From JAJZJT01 sp049964655 (lineage in GTDB: Bacteria; Actinomycetota; Acidimicrobiia; Acidimicrobiales; RAAP-2), in NCBI GenBank assembly GCA_049964655.1, contig JBMFXC010000012.1, forward strand, positions 1 to 44,456: a DNA stretch of 44,456 bases. The letters are read 5' to 3'. The notes under the pieces are model-generated. The model had not been told where the DNA came from. It was given only the letters and a program-made list of their open reading frames with translations, and did no database searches. This document shows, one piece after another, positions 1 through 7,749 of this stretch (position 1 is the first letter of the stretch; every line of letters starts with the position of its first letter). A program made the translations under genes and the position numbers.

Positions 1-2
1 CG

Positions 3-1346
3 TCGGGACGTGCCTCGGGGGCGGTACGGGTGCTCACGAGCCCCGACGAGGGCGACCGCCTGAAGGACGGCGAGGTGCTCGTCGCTCCCATGACCAGCCC
101 CGACTGGGTGCCGGCCATGCGCCGAGCCGCGGCGCTGGTCACCGACGGCGGAGGGATGACGTGCCACGCCGCCATCGTCTCGCGCGAGCTGGGCGTGCCG
201 TGCGTGGTCGGCACTCGTGACGCCACCACGATCCTCCACGACGGACAGGTCGTCACCGTCGACGGAGCCCGCGGCCAAGTCCTCGAGGGTGTCGTCGAGG
301 AGGCAACCGCCACCGCTGGGCCGGCCACCGTGCGGGCAGCCGTGCCGACCGACGGTGCCACGCGGACCCCGCTCGCCACCCGCCTCTACGTCAACCTGGC
401 CGTAGCCGAGCACGCCGAGGAGGTGGCGGCCATGGACGTCGACGGGGTCGGGCTGCTGCGGGCCGAGTTCATGGTGGCCGACGCCCTCGGTGGCGTTCAC
501 CCCCGCCTCCTCATGCGCCGTGGCCAGGAGCAGAGCTTCGTGGACGCCATGTCGGCGTCCCTCCTCCGGATCACCAGGGCCTTCGCCCCGCGTCCGGTCG
601 TCTACCGGAGCATCGACTTCCGCTCCAACGAGTTCCGCGGTCTCGAAGGAGGCGAGGAGTTCGAGCCACACGAGGACAACCCGATGATCGGCTACCGGGG
701 CGCCTACCGTGCTGTCGACCAGCCGGACCTGTTCCGCCTCGAGCTCGACGTGCTGGGCAAGGTGGCCGCCGAGACGCCGAACCTGCGGCTCATGATCCCC
801 TTCGTGCGCACGGCGTGGGAGCTCGAAGCCTGCCTGGCGGTGATCGACGACCACCCGCTGGCTCGGTCGCTGCCGGTGTGGGTGATGGCCGAGGTCCCCT
901 CGGTTGCCTACTGGATCCCGACCTACGCGGCGATGGGCATCGAGGGTGTCTCGATCGGCAGCAACGACCTCACTCAGCTCACCCTGGGCGTCGACCGCGA
1001 CTCGACGGTGCTGGCCGAGGTCTTCGACGAGGCCGATCCCGCCGTGGTCGACGCGGTGCGCCGCATCGTCGAAGCGTGCGGTGAGGCGGGGATCACGTCG
1101 TCGCTCTGCGGCCAGGCGCCCTCCAACCGTCCGGAGTACGCCGAGCTGCTCGTCCGCCTCGGGATCACGTCGATCTCGGTGAACCCCGACGCCGTCGAGG
1201 CCGTCCGGCGGACGATCGCCGCCGCCGAGTGGCGCCTCGTCCTCGAGGCCGCCGACCCGAGCCGGGCCACGCCGCCTCGGCTGGCGCCCCGCCACGCGGC
1301 CGGTGGCCGAGCCGCCCGCCTGCTGGCCCGCTACGGGGGGTCGTAG
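3..1346 (+). CDS. ppsA: Phosphoenolpyruvate synthase, C-terminal part (5' end outside window)
   Basis: PEP synthase converts pyruvate and ATP to PEP, AMP and phosphate (gluconeogenesis, cytosol). The frame is open from base 3, so this is the last 447 codons of a gene whose ATP-grasp half lies upstream of the window. Visible are the phosphohistidine swivel motif TDGGGMTCHAAIVSREL, with the catalytic His codon at 165-167, followed by the PEP/pyruvate-binding barrel. The barrel shows family signatures YRSIDFRSNEFRGLEGG, NPMIGYRGAYR, GSNDLTQLTLGVDRD and SLCGQAPSNRPEYAELL. The Cys in SLCGQ is the expected active-site acid. The gene ends at TAG 1344-1346 and converges on the ABC ATPase gene. Pyruvate phosphate dikinase is the alternative, but the FRSNEFRGLEGG segment favours PpsA. 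The assignment is near certain; only the true start is unseen. Confidence 0.95.
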   Translation, partial: SGRASGAVRVLTSPDEGDRLKDGEVLVAPMTSPDWVPAMRRAAALVTDGGGMTCHAAIVSRELGVPCVVGTRDATTILHDGQVVTVDGARGQVLEGVVEEATATAGPATVRAAVPTDGATRTPLATRLYVNLAVAEHAEEVAAMDVDGVGLLRAEFMVADALGGVHPRLLMRRGQEQSFVDAMSASLLRITRAFAPRPVVYRSIDFRSNEFRGLEGGEEFEPHEDNPMIGYRGAYRAVDQPDLFRLELDVLGKVAAETPNLRLMIPFVRTAWELEACLAVIDDHPLARSLPVWVMAEVPSVAYWIPTYAAMGIEGVSIGSNDLTQLTLGVDRDSTVLAEVFDEADPAVVDAVRRIVEACGEAGITSSLCGQAPSNRPEYAELLVRLGITSISVNPDAVEAVRRTIAAAEWRLVLEAADPSRATPPRLAPRHAAGGRAARLLARYGGS

Positions 1347-1370
1347 GGGCCGGCGCCGGCCGGGTCCTAC
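1343..1370 (+). terminator. GC-rich hairpin after ppsA (possible terminator)
   Basis: Immediately after the stop codon is a perfect 14-bp palindrome GGCCGGCGCCGGCC (1348-1361), bracketed by outer arms GTAGG and CCTAC. No T-tract follows. It lies between convergent genes (ppsA and the ABC ATPase), where a bidirectional terminator would be expected. The rest of the 179-bp spacer shows nothing else recognisable. Confidence 0.35.
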
Positions 1371-1525
1371 GACGCGGCAGCGGGACCGCTTCCGCAGCGG
1401 ACGGCTCGGTGTGTCCTGGTGGTCCGTGCCTCAGGAGCGGGCGGTAGTCCGGGGCGACGGGGTGTCAGGCGTGTCCTCGGCGAGCGACGACCGGTAGCGC
1501 TCGCCGTCGTGCACCCTCGAAGGGC

Positions 1526-2419
1526 TCACGCTGGTCCGACGGCGGGAACGGCTTCGCCTGCTTCTGCCTGCGGCATCCCGCCGATGATCCGACCGTCGCG
1601 CATCTCGACGATCCGGTCGGCGGCCGCGGCGATGCCGTGGTCGTGGGTGACGAGGACGACGGTCATGCCCTCGGCGTGGAACGACTGGAAGAGCTCGAGG
1701 ACGTGGTGGGCCGACACCGAGTCGAGGGAGCCAGTCGGCTCGTCTGCCAGCAGCAGCTTGGGCTCGTTGGCGAGTGCTCGGGCGATGGCCACCCGTTGGC
1801 GTTCGCCGCCGGAGAGCTGGGCGGGCAGGCGGTGCTCGCGTCCGGGCAGGTCGACGCGGGCGAGCAGGTCGAGCGCACGCGCACGGCGTTCGTGGGCGCT
1901 CCGGTGGGTGCCGAACATGACGACCTCGACGTTGGCCAGCACCGGCTGGTTGGGGAGCAGGTTGTGCAGCTGGAAGACGAGGCCTACGTAGTTCCGCCGG
2001 TAGGCGCTGAGGTCGTGGACGCTGCGGAGGTCCTTGCCGTCGACGAGGACCGCCCCCGAGGTGGGGGTGTCGAGCGCAGCGATGAGGTGCAGCATGGTGG
2101 ACTTTCCGCACCCCGAAGGCCCGGTGACGGCCACGAACTCGCCTTGGTCGATGCGGAGGTCGATGCCGTCGAGGGCGCGGAAGCCGCGGTCGTAGGCTTT
2201 GACCACCTGACGTAGCTCGACGACCGGCGGCCGGGGTCCGCGTGGCGCCGCTCCGTCAGGCGCCGTTCGTTCCGGGTCTGTCCCGTCGGATGCTGGCGCG
2301 GAGGGTGCCACCCCGGTCGGTGCCACCCCGGGGGGTGCCACCCCGGGCGGTGCCACCCCGGGCGGTGCCACCCCGGGCGCGCCCGACGACGAGGTAGCCG
2401 GGTCGGTCCCGTCAGTCAT
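1526..2419 (-). CDS. ABC transporter ATP-binding protein, LolD/MacB type
   Basis: This is the ATPase partner of the FtsX-type permease encoded just upstream. The 297-residue protein shows Walker A GPSGCGKST, Q-loop in VFQLHNLLPNQP, signature LSGGERQRVAIARAL, Walker B LLLADEPTGSLD and H-loop VTHD, all in family order. The LADEPTGNLD-like Walker B and overall size are typical of the MacB/LolD/FtsE group, which drives mechanotransmission or export rather than nutrient import. The first ~65 residues precede the ABC domain and are unusual: five copies of a GVAPP-like pentapeptide form a Pro/Ala-rich tail encoded by a 15-bp tandem repeat. The ATG overlaps the permease stop by 8 bp, so the two are translationally coupled. 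A shorter protein starting after the repeat is possible. Confidence 0.92.
   Translation of the reverse strand: MTDGTDPATSSSGAPGVAPPGVAPPGVAPPGVAPTGVAPSAPASDGTDPERTAPDGAAPRGPRPPVVELRQVVKAYDRGFRALDGIDLRIDQGEFVAVTGPSGCGKSTMLHLIAALDTPTSGAVLVDGKDLRSVHDLSAYRRNYVGLVFQLHNLLPNQPVLANVEVVMFGTHRSAHERRARALDLLARVDLPGREHRLPAQLSGGERQRVAIARALANEPKLLLADEPTGSLDSVSAHHVLELFQSFHAEGMTVVLVTHDHGIAAAADRIVEMRDGRIIGGMPQAEAGEAVPAVGPA
2304..2378. repeat. In-frame 15-bp tandem repeat, five copies
   Basis: GGTGCCACCCCGG begins at 2304, 2319, 2334, 2349 and 2364 (plus-strand reading), an exact 15-bp period with small changes in the last bases. On the minus strand it encodes the GVAPP-like pentapeptide repeats near the N-terminus of the ABC ATPase. 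Because the unit is five codons, copy-number change would keep the frame. Confidence 0.95.
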
Positions 2420-3530
2420 AGTTCAGCGCCCGGAGGGGGACGAGGAGTGCGGCTCGCACTGACGGGTACAGGCTGCCGAGGATGGTCATGCCCACCGCCG
2501 TGGCCAGGGCCCGGATGAAGGCGCTCGTCGTGTAGTTGGCGTGCAAGACGCCGACCAGGGGAGGCAGCCGTTCGAGGAGGGCGGTGACGGCGAAGGAGAG
2601 ACCGACGCCGACGGCTGCTCCGAGGATGGCCAGCACCAGGCTCTCGCCGACGAGGAGCCCGACGACACGCTGGCGCGTCCACCCCACCGCCCGGAGCAGG
2701 CCGAGCTCGCGGGTGCGCTCGAAGAGCGACAGGAGCATGGTGTTGCCGACGATCACGGCGCCGATGACGATGGCCAGGATGGTGCTCCCGGTCACGGCCG
2801 CCCGTAGGTAGACGAGGTTGAGGTCGGCCCGGCCGAACTGGCTGGCCGTCTGGATGGTGGTGAGCTCGGGAAGCTCGTGGTCGACGCGTGCCGTGACGGT
2901 ACGGACGCTCACGCCGGGGTCGTCCTTCACGAAGGCCAGCGTCACCGTGCCCGGTAGGCGGTTGTACCCCTGGACGGCCGGGAGGGGGAACATGGCGGCG
3001 GAGTCCCCGAACGAGTTGCCGGTCGAGTAGATGCCGGTGACCGTGTTCCACGTCCCGTCGGCGTGGAAGCGACTGCCGACGTGGAGGCCGAGGTTCGACG
3101 CGGCGCGCCAGCCCAGCATCACCTGGTTGGTGGCGGTCGGCGCGAAGGGGTGGCCGGCCACGACCGTCACCCCGAAGGCAGCGAGGTCGGCCGGGTTGAT
3201 CCCGATCTCGATGAAGACGGGGTTGGCGGCGTTGATGCGCTCGGTGGCCACCAGCACGCCGATGGCCCGTTGCACGCCGGGCACCGCACGAAGTCGGTCC
3301 AGCTCGCCCCGGTCGATGCTCGAGGAGAGCAGGTCGTTGACGCCCTTCTGGGCGACGGTGAAGTCCGCCTTACCGACCGTGACGACGGCGGCTGCCGACT
3401 GCTCGAGCCCGCTGCTCGTCACCTCGAGGGTGACCACCGTCATGACGGCGAACGTGATGGCGAAGGTCAAGCCGAGCGAGCGGGCCTTCTTCGCCCACAG
3501 CCCACGCAGCAGGAACCTGCCGAACGCCAC
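2412..3530 (-). CDS. ABC transporter permease, FtsX/MacB family
   Basis: This is an inner-membrane permease of the FtsX-like family, 372 residues from the chosen GTG at 3530. That start is preceded by AGGAGG four bases upstream and gives VAFGRFLLRGLWAKKARSLG, the usual short cytoplasmic lead into TM1. An in-frame extension up to 3650 is Arg/Ser-rich and overlaps the glycosyltransferase gene, so I reject it. After TM1 (residues ~18-40) comes a ~200-residue extracytoplasmic domain. Three C-terminal TM segments follow (near AIVIGAVIVGNTMLLSLF, VGESLVLAILGAAVGVGLSF and ALATAVGMTILGSLYPS), containing the FtsX signature FERTRELGLLRAVGWTRQRVVGLL. Family members export or extract substrates or transmit force; the substrate cannot be read here. 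The operon order is glycosyltransferase, permease, ATPase. Confidence 0.92.
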   Translation of the reverse strand: MAFGRFLLRGLWAKKARSLGLTFAITFAVMTVVTLEVTSSGLEQSAAAVVTVGKADFTVAQKGVNDLLSSSIDRGELDRLRAVPGVQRAIGVLVATERINAANPVFIEIGINPADLAAFGVTVVAGHPFAPTATNQVMLGWRAASNLGLHVGSRFHADGTWNTVTGIYSTGNSFGDSAAMFPLPAVQGYNRLPGTVTLAFVKDDPGVSVRTVTARVDHELPELTTIQTASQFGRADLNLVYLRAAVTGSTILAIVIGAVIVGNTMLLSLFERTRELGLLRAVGWTRQRVVGLLVGESLVLAILGAAVGVGLSFAVTALLERLPPLVGVLHANYTTSAFIRALATAVGMTILGSLYPSVRAALLVPLRALNYD

Positions 3531-3564
3531 CGCGCCTCCTACCCTGTTCCTTCCTTGCCTTCCC

Positions 3565-4776
3565 TCAGCTCCGCCGGAGCCCGCCGACCTCGCCCAGGGC
3601 CTCGACTGGAGCGTAGCGGTCGACGAACGGCGCGGGCCGCTCCGCGGCACGCGGCCGGAACTGCGTCACACTGCTGGCAACGGGTGGTGGGGGTCCGCCC
3701 CCGGCTGCGTCTCCGTCGCCCGCCAGCGCGGCGCGATAGAGGGCGACGTGGTCGGCAGCCACCCGTTCCGCCGAGAACCGGGCTTCGACCGCAGCACGGC
3801 ACGCCCCCCGGTCGAGCGCGGCAACCTGGCCGACGGCGTGGACGAGGGCGGGAACGTCGGTGGCGAGGAAGCCGGTCCGGCCCGGTTCGACGATCTCCGG
3901 CGCCGCGCCGCGCTCGGTGGCCACCACCGGTGTGCCGCAGGCCAGCGCCTCGATCATCACCATGCCGAACGGCTCGTGCCACCGCACGGGATTGAGCAGG
4001 CAGGTGGCTTGGCCCATCAGGTCGAACTTGTCGGCGCCGCCCACCTCGCCGACGTACTCGACCTCGCCGCCGAGCAGGGGCTCGATCCGCTCCTCGAAGT
4101 AGCGGTGCTCGGCCGGTTCGCGCATCTTGGCGGCGATCTTGAGCGGAATGCCGGCCTGGCGGGCTACCGAGATGGCCACGTCGAGCCCCTTGTCCGGGTG
4201 CATCCGGCCCACGAAGGCCGCGTACCCGCCGCTGCCCGTCCCGACGGGGACGCGCTCGACGTCCAGCCCGTGGTGGATGACGGCCCCGATGCGGACGCCG
4301 TCGGCGGTCGAGGCCTGCTGATGAGAGATGGCGATCACCGGTACCCGGCTGGAGACGGCCCGGTACAGCGGAGTGAGGACCTGGTTGAAGGGGCCGTGGT
4401 TGGTGGTCACGACCGTCCGGTCGGCCATGCCGAGGGCGTAGAGCGGGCCGACCAGCGTGTGGTCGTGGACGACGTCGACGTCGCGCAGCTCTTCGTAGGC
4501 CTCGACGACGTGGAGTGCCTCGTCGGCCGCTCCGCCCCGCCCGACACCCAGGGACCGGGCGAACGACCACGACCTCGGCACCGGGCAGGTCGAGTCTCCC
4601 GTCGTGTAGAGCACGACGTGGTGGCCTGCTCGCTGGAGGGCCCGGGCCAGCACGTCGAGGACGGTCTCGGTGCCGCCGTAGGCCGGAGGAGGAACCGGCA
4701 GCCACGGAGGGGCGATGATCCCCACCCGGAGCGGATGGTCGGTGGACGTGTCGGTCGTGGGTCGAGCGGGCGTCAT
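3565..4776 (-). CDS. Glycosyltransferase family 4 (GT-B fold)
   Basis: The protein is 403 residues and cytosolic or membrane-peripheral. The N-terminal half has the GT4 acceptor-domain look: RVGIIAPPWLPVPPPAYGGTE, with a glycine-rich loop, and HDHTLVGPLY. The C-terminal half has the donor domain, with YAAFVGRMHPDKGLDVAI and the EX7E motif in EPFGMVMIEALACGTPVVA, the nucleotide-sugar-binding signature. The last ~50 residues are Pro/Arg-rich and probably disordered. It is the first gene of a minus-strand operon, with 34 bp to the permease start. The start is the ATG at 4776; a TACGGT box lies ~30 nt upstream. Sugar donor and acceptor are not predictable. The link to a FtsX-type transporter could mean envelope glycoconjugate handling, which is inference. 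Confidence 0.9.
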   Translation of the reverse strand: MTPARPTTDTSTDHPLRVGIIAPPWLPVPPPAYGGTETVLDVLARALQRAGHHVVLYTTGDSTCPVPRSWSFARSLGVGRGGAADEALHVVEAYEELRDVDVVHDHTLVGPLYALGMADRTVVTTNHGPFNQVLTPLYRAVSSRVPVIAISHQQASTADGVRIGAVIHHGLDVERVPVGTGSGGYAAFVGRMHPDKGLDVAISVARQAGIPLKIAAKMREPAEHRYFEERIEPLLGGEVEYVGEVGGADKFDLMGQATCLLNPVRWHEPFGMVMIEALACGTPVVATERGAAPEIVEPGRTGFLATDVPALVHAVGQVAALDRGACRAAVEARFSAERVAADHVALYRAALAGDGDAAGGGPPPPVASSVTQFRPRAAERPAPFVDRYAPVEALGEVGGLRRS

Positions 4777-4830
4777 GGCGCCATGGTGAACCAGCGCGCC
4801 CGCTCACCGTAGGGCCGAACGTCCCGATGG

Positions 4831-4860
4831 GGCTCGGCAGGTCGGGGCTCGGCAGGTCGA
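4831..4860. repeat. Two-copy 15-bp tandem repeat in the divergent spacer
   Basis: GGCTCGGCAGGTCGG (4831-4845) is followed directly by a copy differing only at the last base (4846-4860). It lies between the divergent glycosyltransferase and GH65 genes. The spacer 4777-4929 also carries TTGACC (4887-4892), a possible -35 for the GH65 gene, without a convincing -10. Confidence 0.8.
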
Positions 4861-4929
4861 GCCGTCGCGGCAGGTGGCGAGGACGTTTGACCCTGGTCCC
4901 CGGGTGTCCATCGGGTGCACCATGCGGGC

Positions 4930-7035
4930 ATGGACGTTGTCCGACCAGGGTGCGAGACCGTCGAGGAGACCTGGTGCCTGGTCGTCGAGGACGGCGAGGA
5001 CCTCGACCGGGTGATCGAGAGCCTCACCTGCGTCGCCGACGGCGTGGTGGGGACCAGGGGCGTCCGCGAAGAACAGCGAGACCCGGCCATCGCACCGGTG
5101 GTGGTCTCGGGCCTCTACGAGCCGGCCAAGGGGGTGGGGGAGCAGCTCGTCCAGCTGCCGTCGTGGTGTGTCCTGCCGCTCGGGCCCGACCTCCCCCGAG
5201 GCCGGCACGTCCTCGACCTGCGTTCCGGTGTGCTGGTCCGTCAGGTGTCGAGCGGCGGTCGGGTCGTCGTCGACGCGCTGCGTTTTGCCAGCGCCGCCCG
5301 CCCCGGCGTCTCGGTCCTGCGGGCGGCGGTGGCAACCCCCGCGCTCGTCGCACCGCCGGCGAGCCGACCGTCCCTGCTGCGGCGGACGCCGTCGGGCGGA
5401 GGCGTGGTCGCCGTCGAGACGACCGGGGTGCACGAGCTCGGCGAGGGTGACGAGGCCACCACCGTCGTCGAGCGCGTGGTCGTGCACCAGGTCGAGACCC
5501 GGCGAGCCCCGAGCGAGGCACATGCCCGGGCACGGCTCGCCGCCGCGGTGTCCGCCGGTCCCGACCGGCTCCTCGAGGAGCACCGCCGGGTGTGGGCCCG
5601 ACGCTGGGAGGTCGCCGACGTCGAGGTCGACGGAGACCCCGAGGCCACCCTCGCCGTCCGGTTCGCCCTCTTCCACCTCCTCTCCTCCACATCGACGCGA
5701 CGCGCCGAGTCCGCCGTCGGCGCCCGCGGGCTCACTGGTCCGGCCTACGCGGGCCACGTCTTCTGGGACACCGAGGTGTTCGCGCTCCCGGTCCTCGCCG
5801 CCGTCGAGCCCGCTGCCGCCCGCGCCGTGCTCGAGTACCGTCTGCGCCGGCTCGCCCCAGCCATGGCCCGGGCCGCAGCCGAGGGCAGGCGGGGAGCACG
5901 GTTCCCCTGGGAGTCGGCTGCAGACGGGACGGACGTCACACCTCGCTCGGGTGTCGACCAGCACGGCCACCAGGTGCCCATCCTGACCGGGGACCTCGAG
6001 GAGCACGTCACCGCCGACGTGGCGTGGGCAGTGTGGCGGTACGTCGCCTGGACGGGTGACGACGCCTTCCTGGCCGGGCCGGGCGGCCGGCTCCTCGTCG
6101 AGACGGCCCGCTACTGGGCCAGCCGGGTGCGTGTCGACGAAGTCGGCCGCGCCCACATCGACGGCGTGATCGGGCCCGACGAGTACCACGAGCGCGTCGA
6201 CGACAACGCCTTCACCAACCTCATGGCCCGATGGAACCTCCGCCGCGCCGCCGAGCTGGTCGCCCCAACGACGGGGCGTGGAGAGCGGCGGCAGGGCACC
6301 CCGGCCGGTCCGACCGGCGGTGGGTGGCGCGTCGACGGCGACGAGGCGGCAGCGTGGACACGGCTGGCGGACGCTCTGGTCGACGGCGTCGACCCGTCGA
6401 GTGGGCGCCACGAGCAGTTCGCCGGCTACGACCGGCTCGAACCGCTGCTGGCCACCTCGCTGGGGCCGGTGCCGGTGGCCGCCGACCTCGTGCTCGGTCG
6501 CCAACGCCTGGAGCACAGCCAGGTGATCAAGCAGGCCGACGTGGTGATGGCCCACATGCTGGTCCCCGACGAGGCAGGACTCACCTCGCTGGCCGCCGAC
6601 CTCGACCACTACCTGCCCCGGACCGCCCACGGCAGCTCCCTGTCGCCGGCCGTCCACGCCTACGTGCTGGCCCGTGCGGGCCGGACCGCCGAGGCGCTGG
6701 CCATGCTCCGCCTGGCGGCCGCCATCGACCTCGAGGACCTGACCGAGACGACGGCCGGTGGTCTCCACCTCGCCAACCTCGGCGGCATCTGGCAGGCCGT
6801 GGTCCACGGCTTCGGCGGCGTGCTGCCCGGGTGTGCGGGCCACGACGAGCTGGTCATCGACCCCCACCTGCCCGACGGGTGGGACGAGCTCCGCCTCGGC
6901 GTGCGGTGGCGCGGCGTGCCCGTCAGGCTGCGCCTCCGGCGAGACGGTGTCCACGTGGCATGCCCCGCCCCGGTCGTGGTGGCCGTGCCGGGCGGGCGCC
7001 AGCGGATCGAGCCACCGGGGAGGTGGGTGGGATGA
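4930..7035 (+). CDS. Glycoside hydrolase family 65 protein (maltose/trehalose/kojibiose phosphorylase type)
   Basis: GH65 enzymes phosphorolyse or hydrolyse alpha-glucosyl disaccharides such as maltose, trehalose or kojibiose in the cytosol, giving glucose and beta-glucose-1-phosphate. The ~701-residue protein has the N-terminal beta-sandwich followed by an (alpha/alpha)6 barrel. Key segments are AGHVFWDTEVFALPVL, IGPDEYHERVDDNAFTN (general acid Glu in DEYHE), SQVIKQADVVMAHML and HGSSLSPAVHAYVLARAG, then a C-terminal beta domain. At ~700 residues it is somewhat shorter than typical 750-790. No beta-phosphoglucomutase gene lies beside it, so whether it is a phosphorylase or hydrolase, and on which sugar, is open. 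ATG 4930 was chosen; GTG 4915 is in frame five codons earlier. It overlaps the Usp-like gene by ATGA, implying coupled translation. Confidence 0.9.
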   Translation: MDVVRPGCETVEETWCLVVEDGEDLDRVIESLTCVADGVVGTRGVREEQRDPAIAPVVVSGLYEPAKGVGEQLVQLPSWCVLPLGPDLPRGRHVLDLRSGVLVRQVSSGGRVVVDALRFASAARPGVSVLRAAVATPALVAPPASRPSLLRRTPSGGGVVAVETTGVHELGEGDEATTVVERVVVHQVETRRAPSEAHARARLAAAVSAGPDRLLEEHRRVWARRWEVADVEVDGDPEATLAVRFALFHLLSSTSTRRAESAVGARGLTGPAYAGHVFWDTEVFALPVLAAVEPAAARAVLEYRLRRLAPAMARAAAEGRRGARFPWESAADGTDVTPRSGVDQHGHQVPILTGDLEEHVTADVAWAVWRYVAWTGDDAFLAGPGGRLLVETARYWASRVRVDEVGRAHIDGVIGPDEYHERVDDNAFTNLMARWNLRRAAELVAPTTGRGERRQGTPAGPTGGGWRVDGDEAAAWTRLADALVDGVDPSSGRHEQFAGYDRLEPLLATSLGPVPVAADLVLGRQRLEHSQVIKQADVVMAHMLVPDEAGLTSLAADLDHYLPRTAHGSSLSPAVHAYVLARAGRTAEALAMLRLAAAIDLEDLTETTAGGLHLANLGGIWQAVVHGFGGVLPGCAGHDELVIDPHLPDGWDELRLGVRWRGVPVRLRLRRDGVHVACPAPVVVAVPGGRQRIEPPGRWVG

Positions 7036-7703
7036 GCGAGACCGTTCCGCGCCGGCGGCTCCACGTGCTCGTCGAGGCACCCGACATTCCCGAGCCGTGG
7101 CGGCCGCTCGTGGCCGAGGTGGCCGAGGTGGCAGACGCCGACGCGGTGGCCGACCCGTGGCCGGCGTCGCCCGGTGAGGTCGACGTGGCGCAGGCCGTCC
7201 TCAGCCGGGTCGGCGACCACCTGGCCCTCGTGCTGCCGGGTCCCGACGCCGTGGCCGACGGCGCCCCGGTCCACCTGCGGCATCTCCTGGTGCCCGTCGA
7301 CCGCTCACCCGAGGAGCGCGCCGTCCTCGACCCGCTCGTCGAGCGGGCCCACGAGGTCGGCCTTGTGGTCGGCCGCCTCCACGTCCTCACGACTCGAACC
7401 TTCCCGATCATCTGGGAGGGAGCGGGGCACCACGCCGAGGCGTGGCTCGACGAGCTGCGGCGCCGGGAGCACGTCGAGGAGGACGACCTGACGGTGGCGA
7501 GTGGGGACCCGGCGGGAGAGATCCGCCGGGCCGGTCGCCGGTCCGACCTCATCGTCCTCTGCTGGCAGGGCGACGCTTCGGCCGGTCGGGCCCGGATCGT
7601 CCGTGACGTCCTCGTGGGCGCCCGACCCCCGCTCCTCCTTCTCTCGACGGGCCTGCACGGAACCGAGCGGGCGCCGGTGACGGACACCCCCCAGGGCCGG
7701 TGA
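7032..7703 (+). CDS. Universal stress protein (UspA-like)
   Basis: The 223-residue soluble protein looks like a UspA-type alpha/beta (Rossmann-like) fold. Residues ~83 onward read LRHLLVPVDRSPEERAVLDPLVERAHEVGLVVGRLHVLT, the usual strand-helix-strand opening of a Usp domain. The end has EIRRAGRRSDLIVLCW and ARIVRDVLVGARPPLLLLS, matching the Usp C-terminal strands. The classical ATP-binding G-2x-G-9x-G(S/T) motif is degenerate or absent, so nucleotide binding is doubtful. The first ~80 residues may be a worn second Usp half. Its ATG overlaps the GH65 stop (ATGA). The convergent histidine-kinase gene ends only 46 bp downstream. Usp genes commonly belong to DevR/DosR-type regulons, consistent with the neighbours. 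Confidence 0.7.
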   Translation: MSETVPRRRLHVLVEAPDIPEPWRPLVAEVAEVADADAVADPWPASPGEVDVAQAVLSRVGDHLALVLPGPDAVADGAPVHLRHLLVPVDRSPEERAVLDPLVERAHEVGLVVGRLHVLTTRTFPIIWEGAGHHAEAWLDELRRREHVEEDDLTVASGDPAGEIRRAGRRSDLIVLCWQGDASAGRARIVRDVLVGARPPLLLLSTGLHGTERAPVTDTPQGR

Positions 7704-7749
7704 CCGGCGTGCCTGCCTCGACGGTGGACCGTGGGCGCGCCGGTGGTCC

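Noticed and set aside
3031..4812. 593-codon plus-strand frame opposite the glycosyltransferase and permease
   Set aside because: Antisense to genes with clear motifs; its translation has no domain.
4885..4905. Possible DosR-type box (GAC-CCTG-GTCCC) upstream of the GH65 gene
   Set aside because: Only one half-site fits the published consensus; the other half and flanks do not. Not supported by eye alone.
4804..7080. 758-codon open frame on the minus strand opposite the GH65 gene
   Set aside because: It is a GC-skew shadow: no recognisable domain, a composition of Gly/Arg/Val runs, and it lies antisense to a motif-rich GH65 gene.
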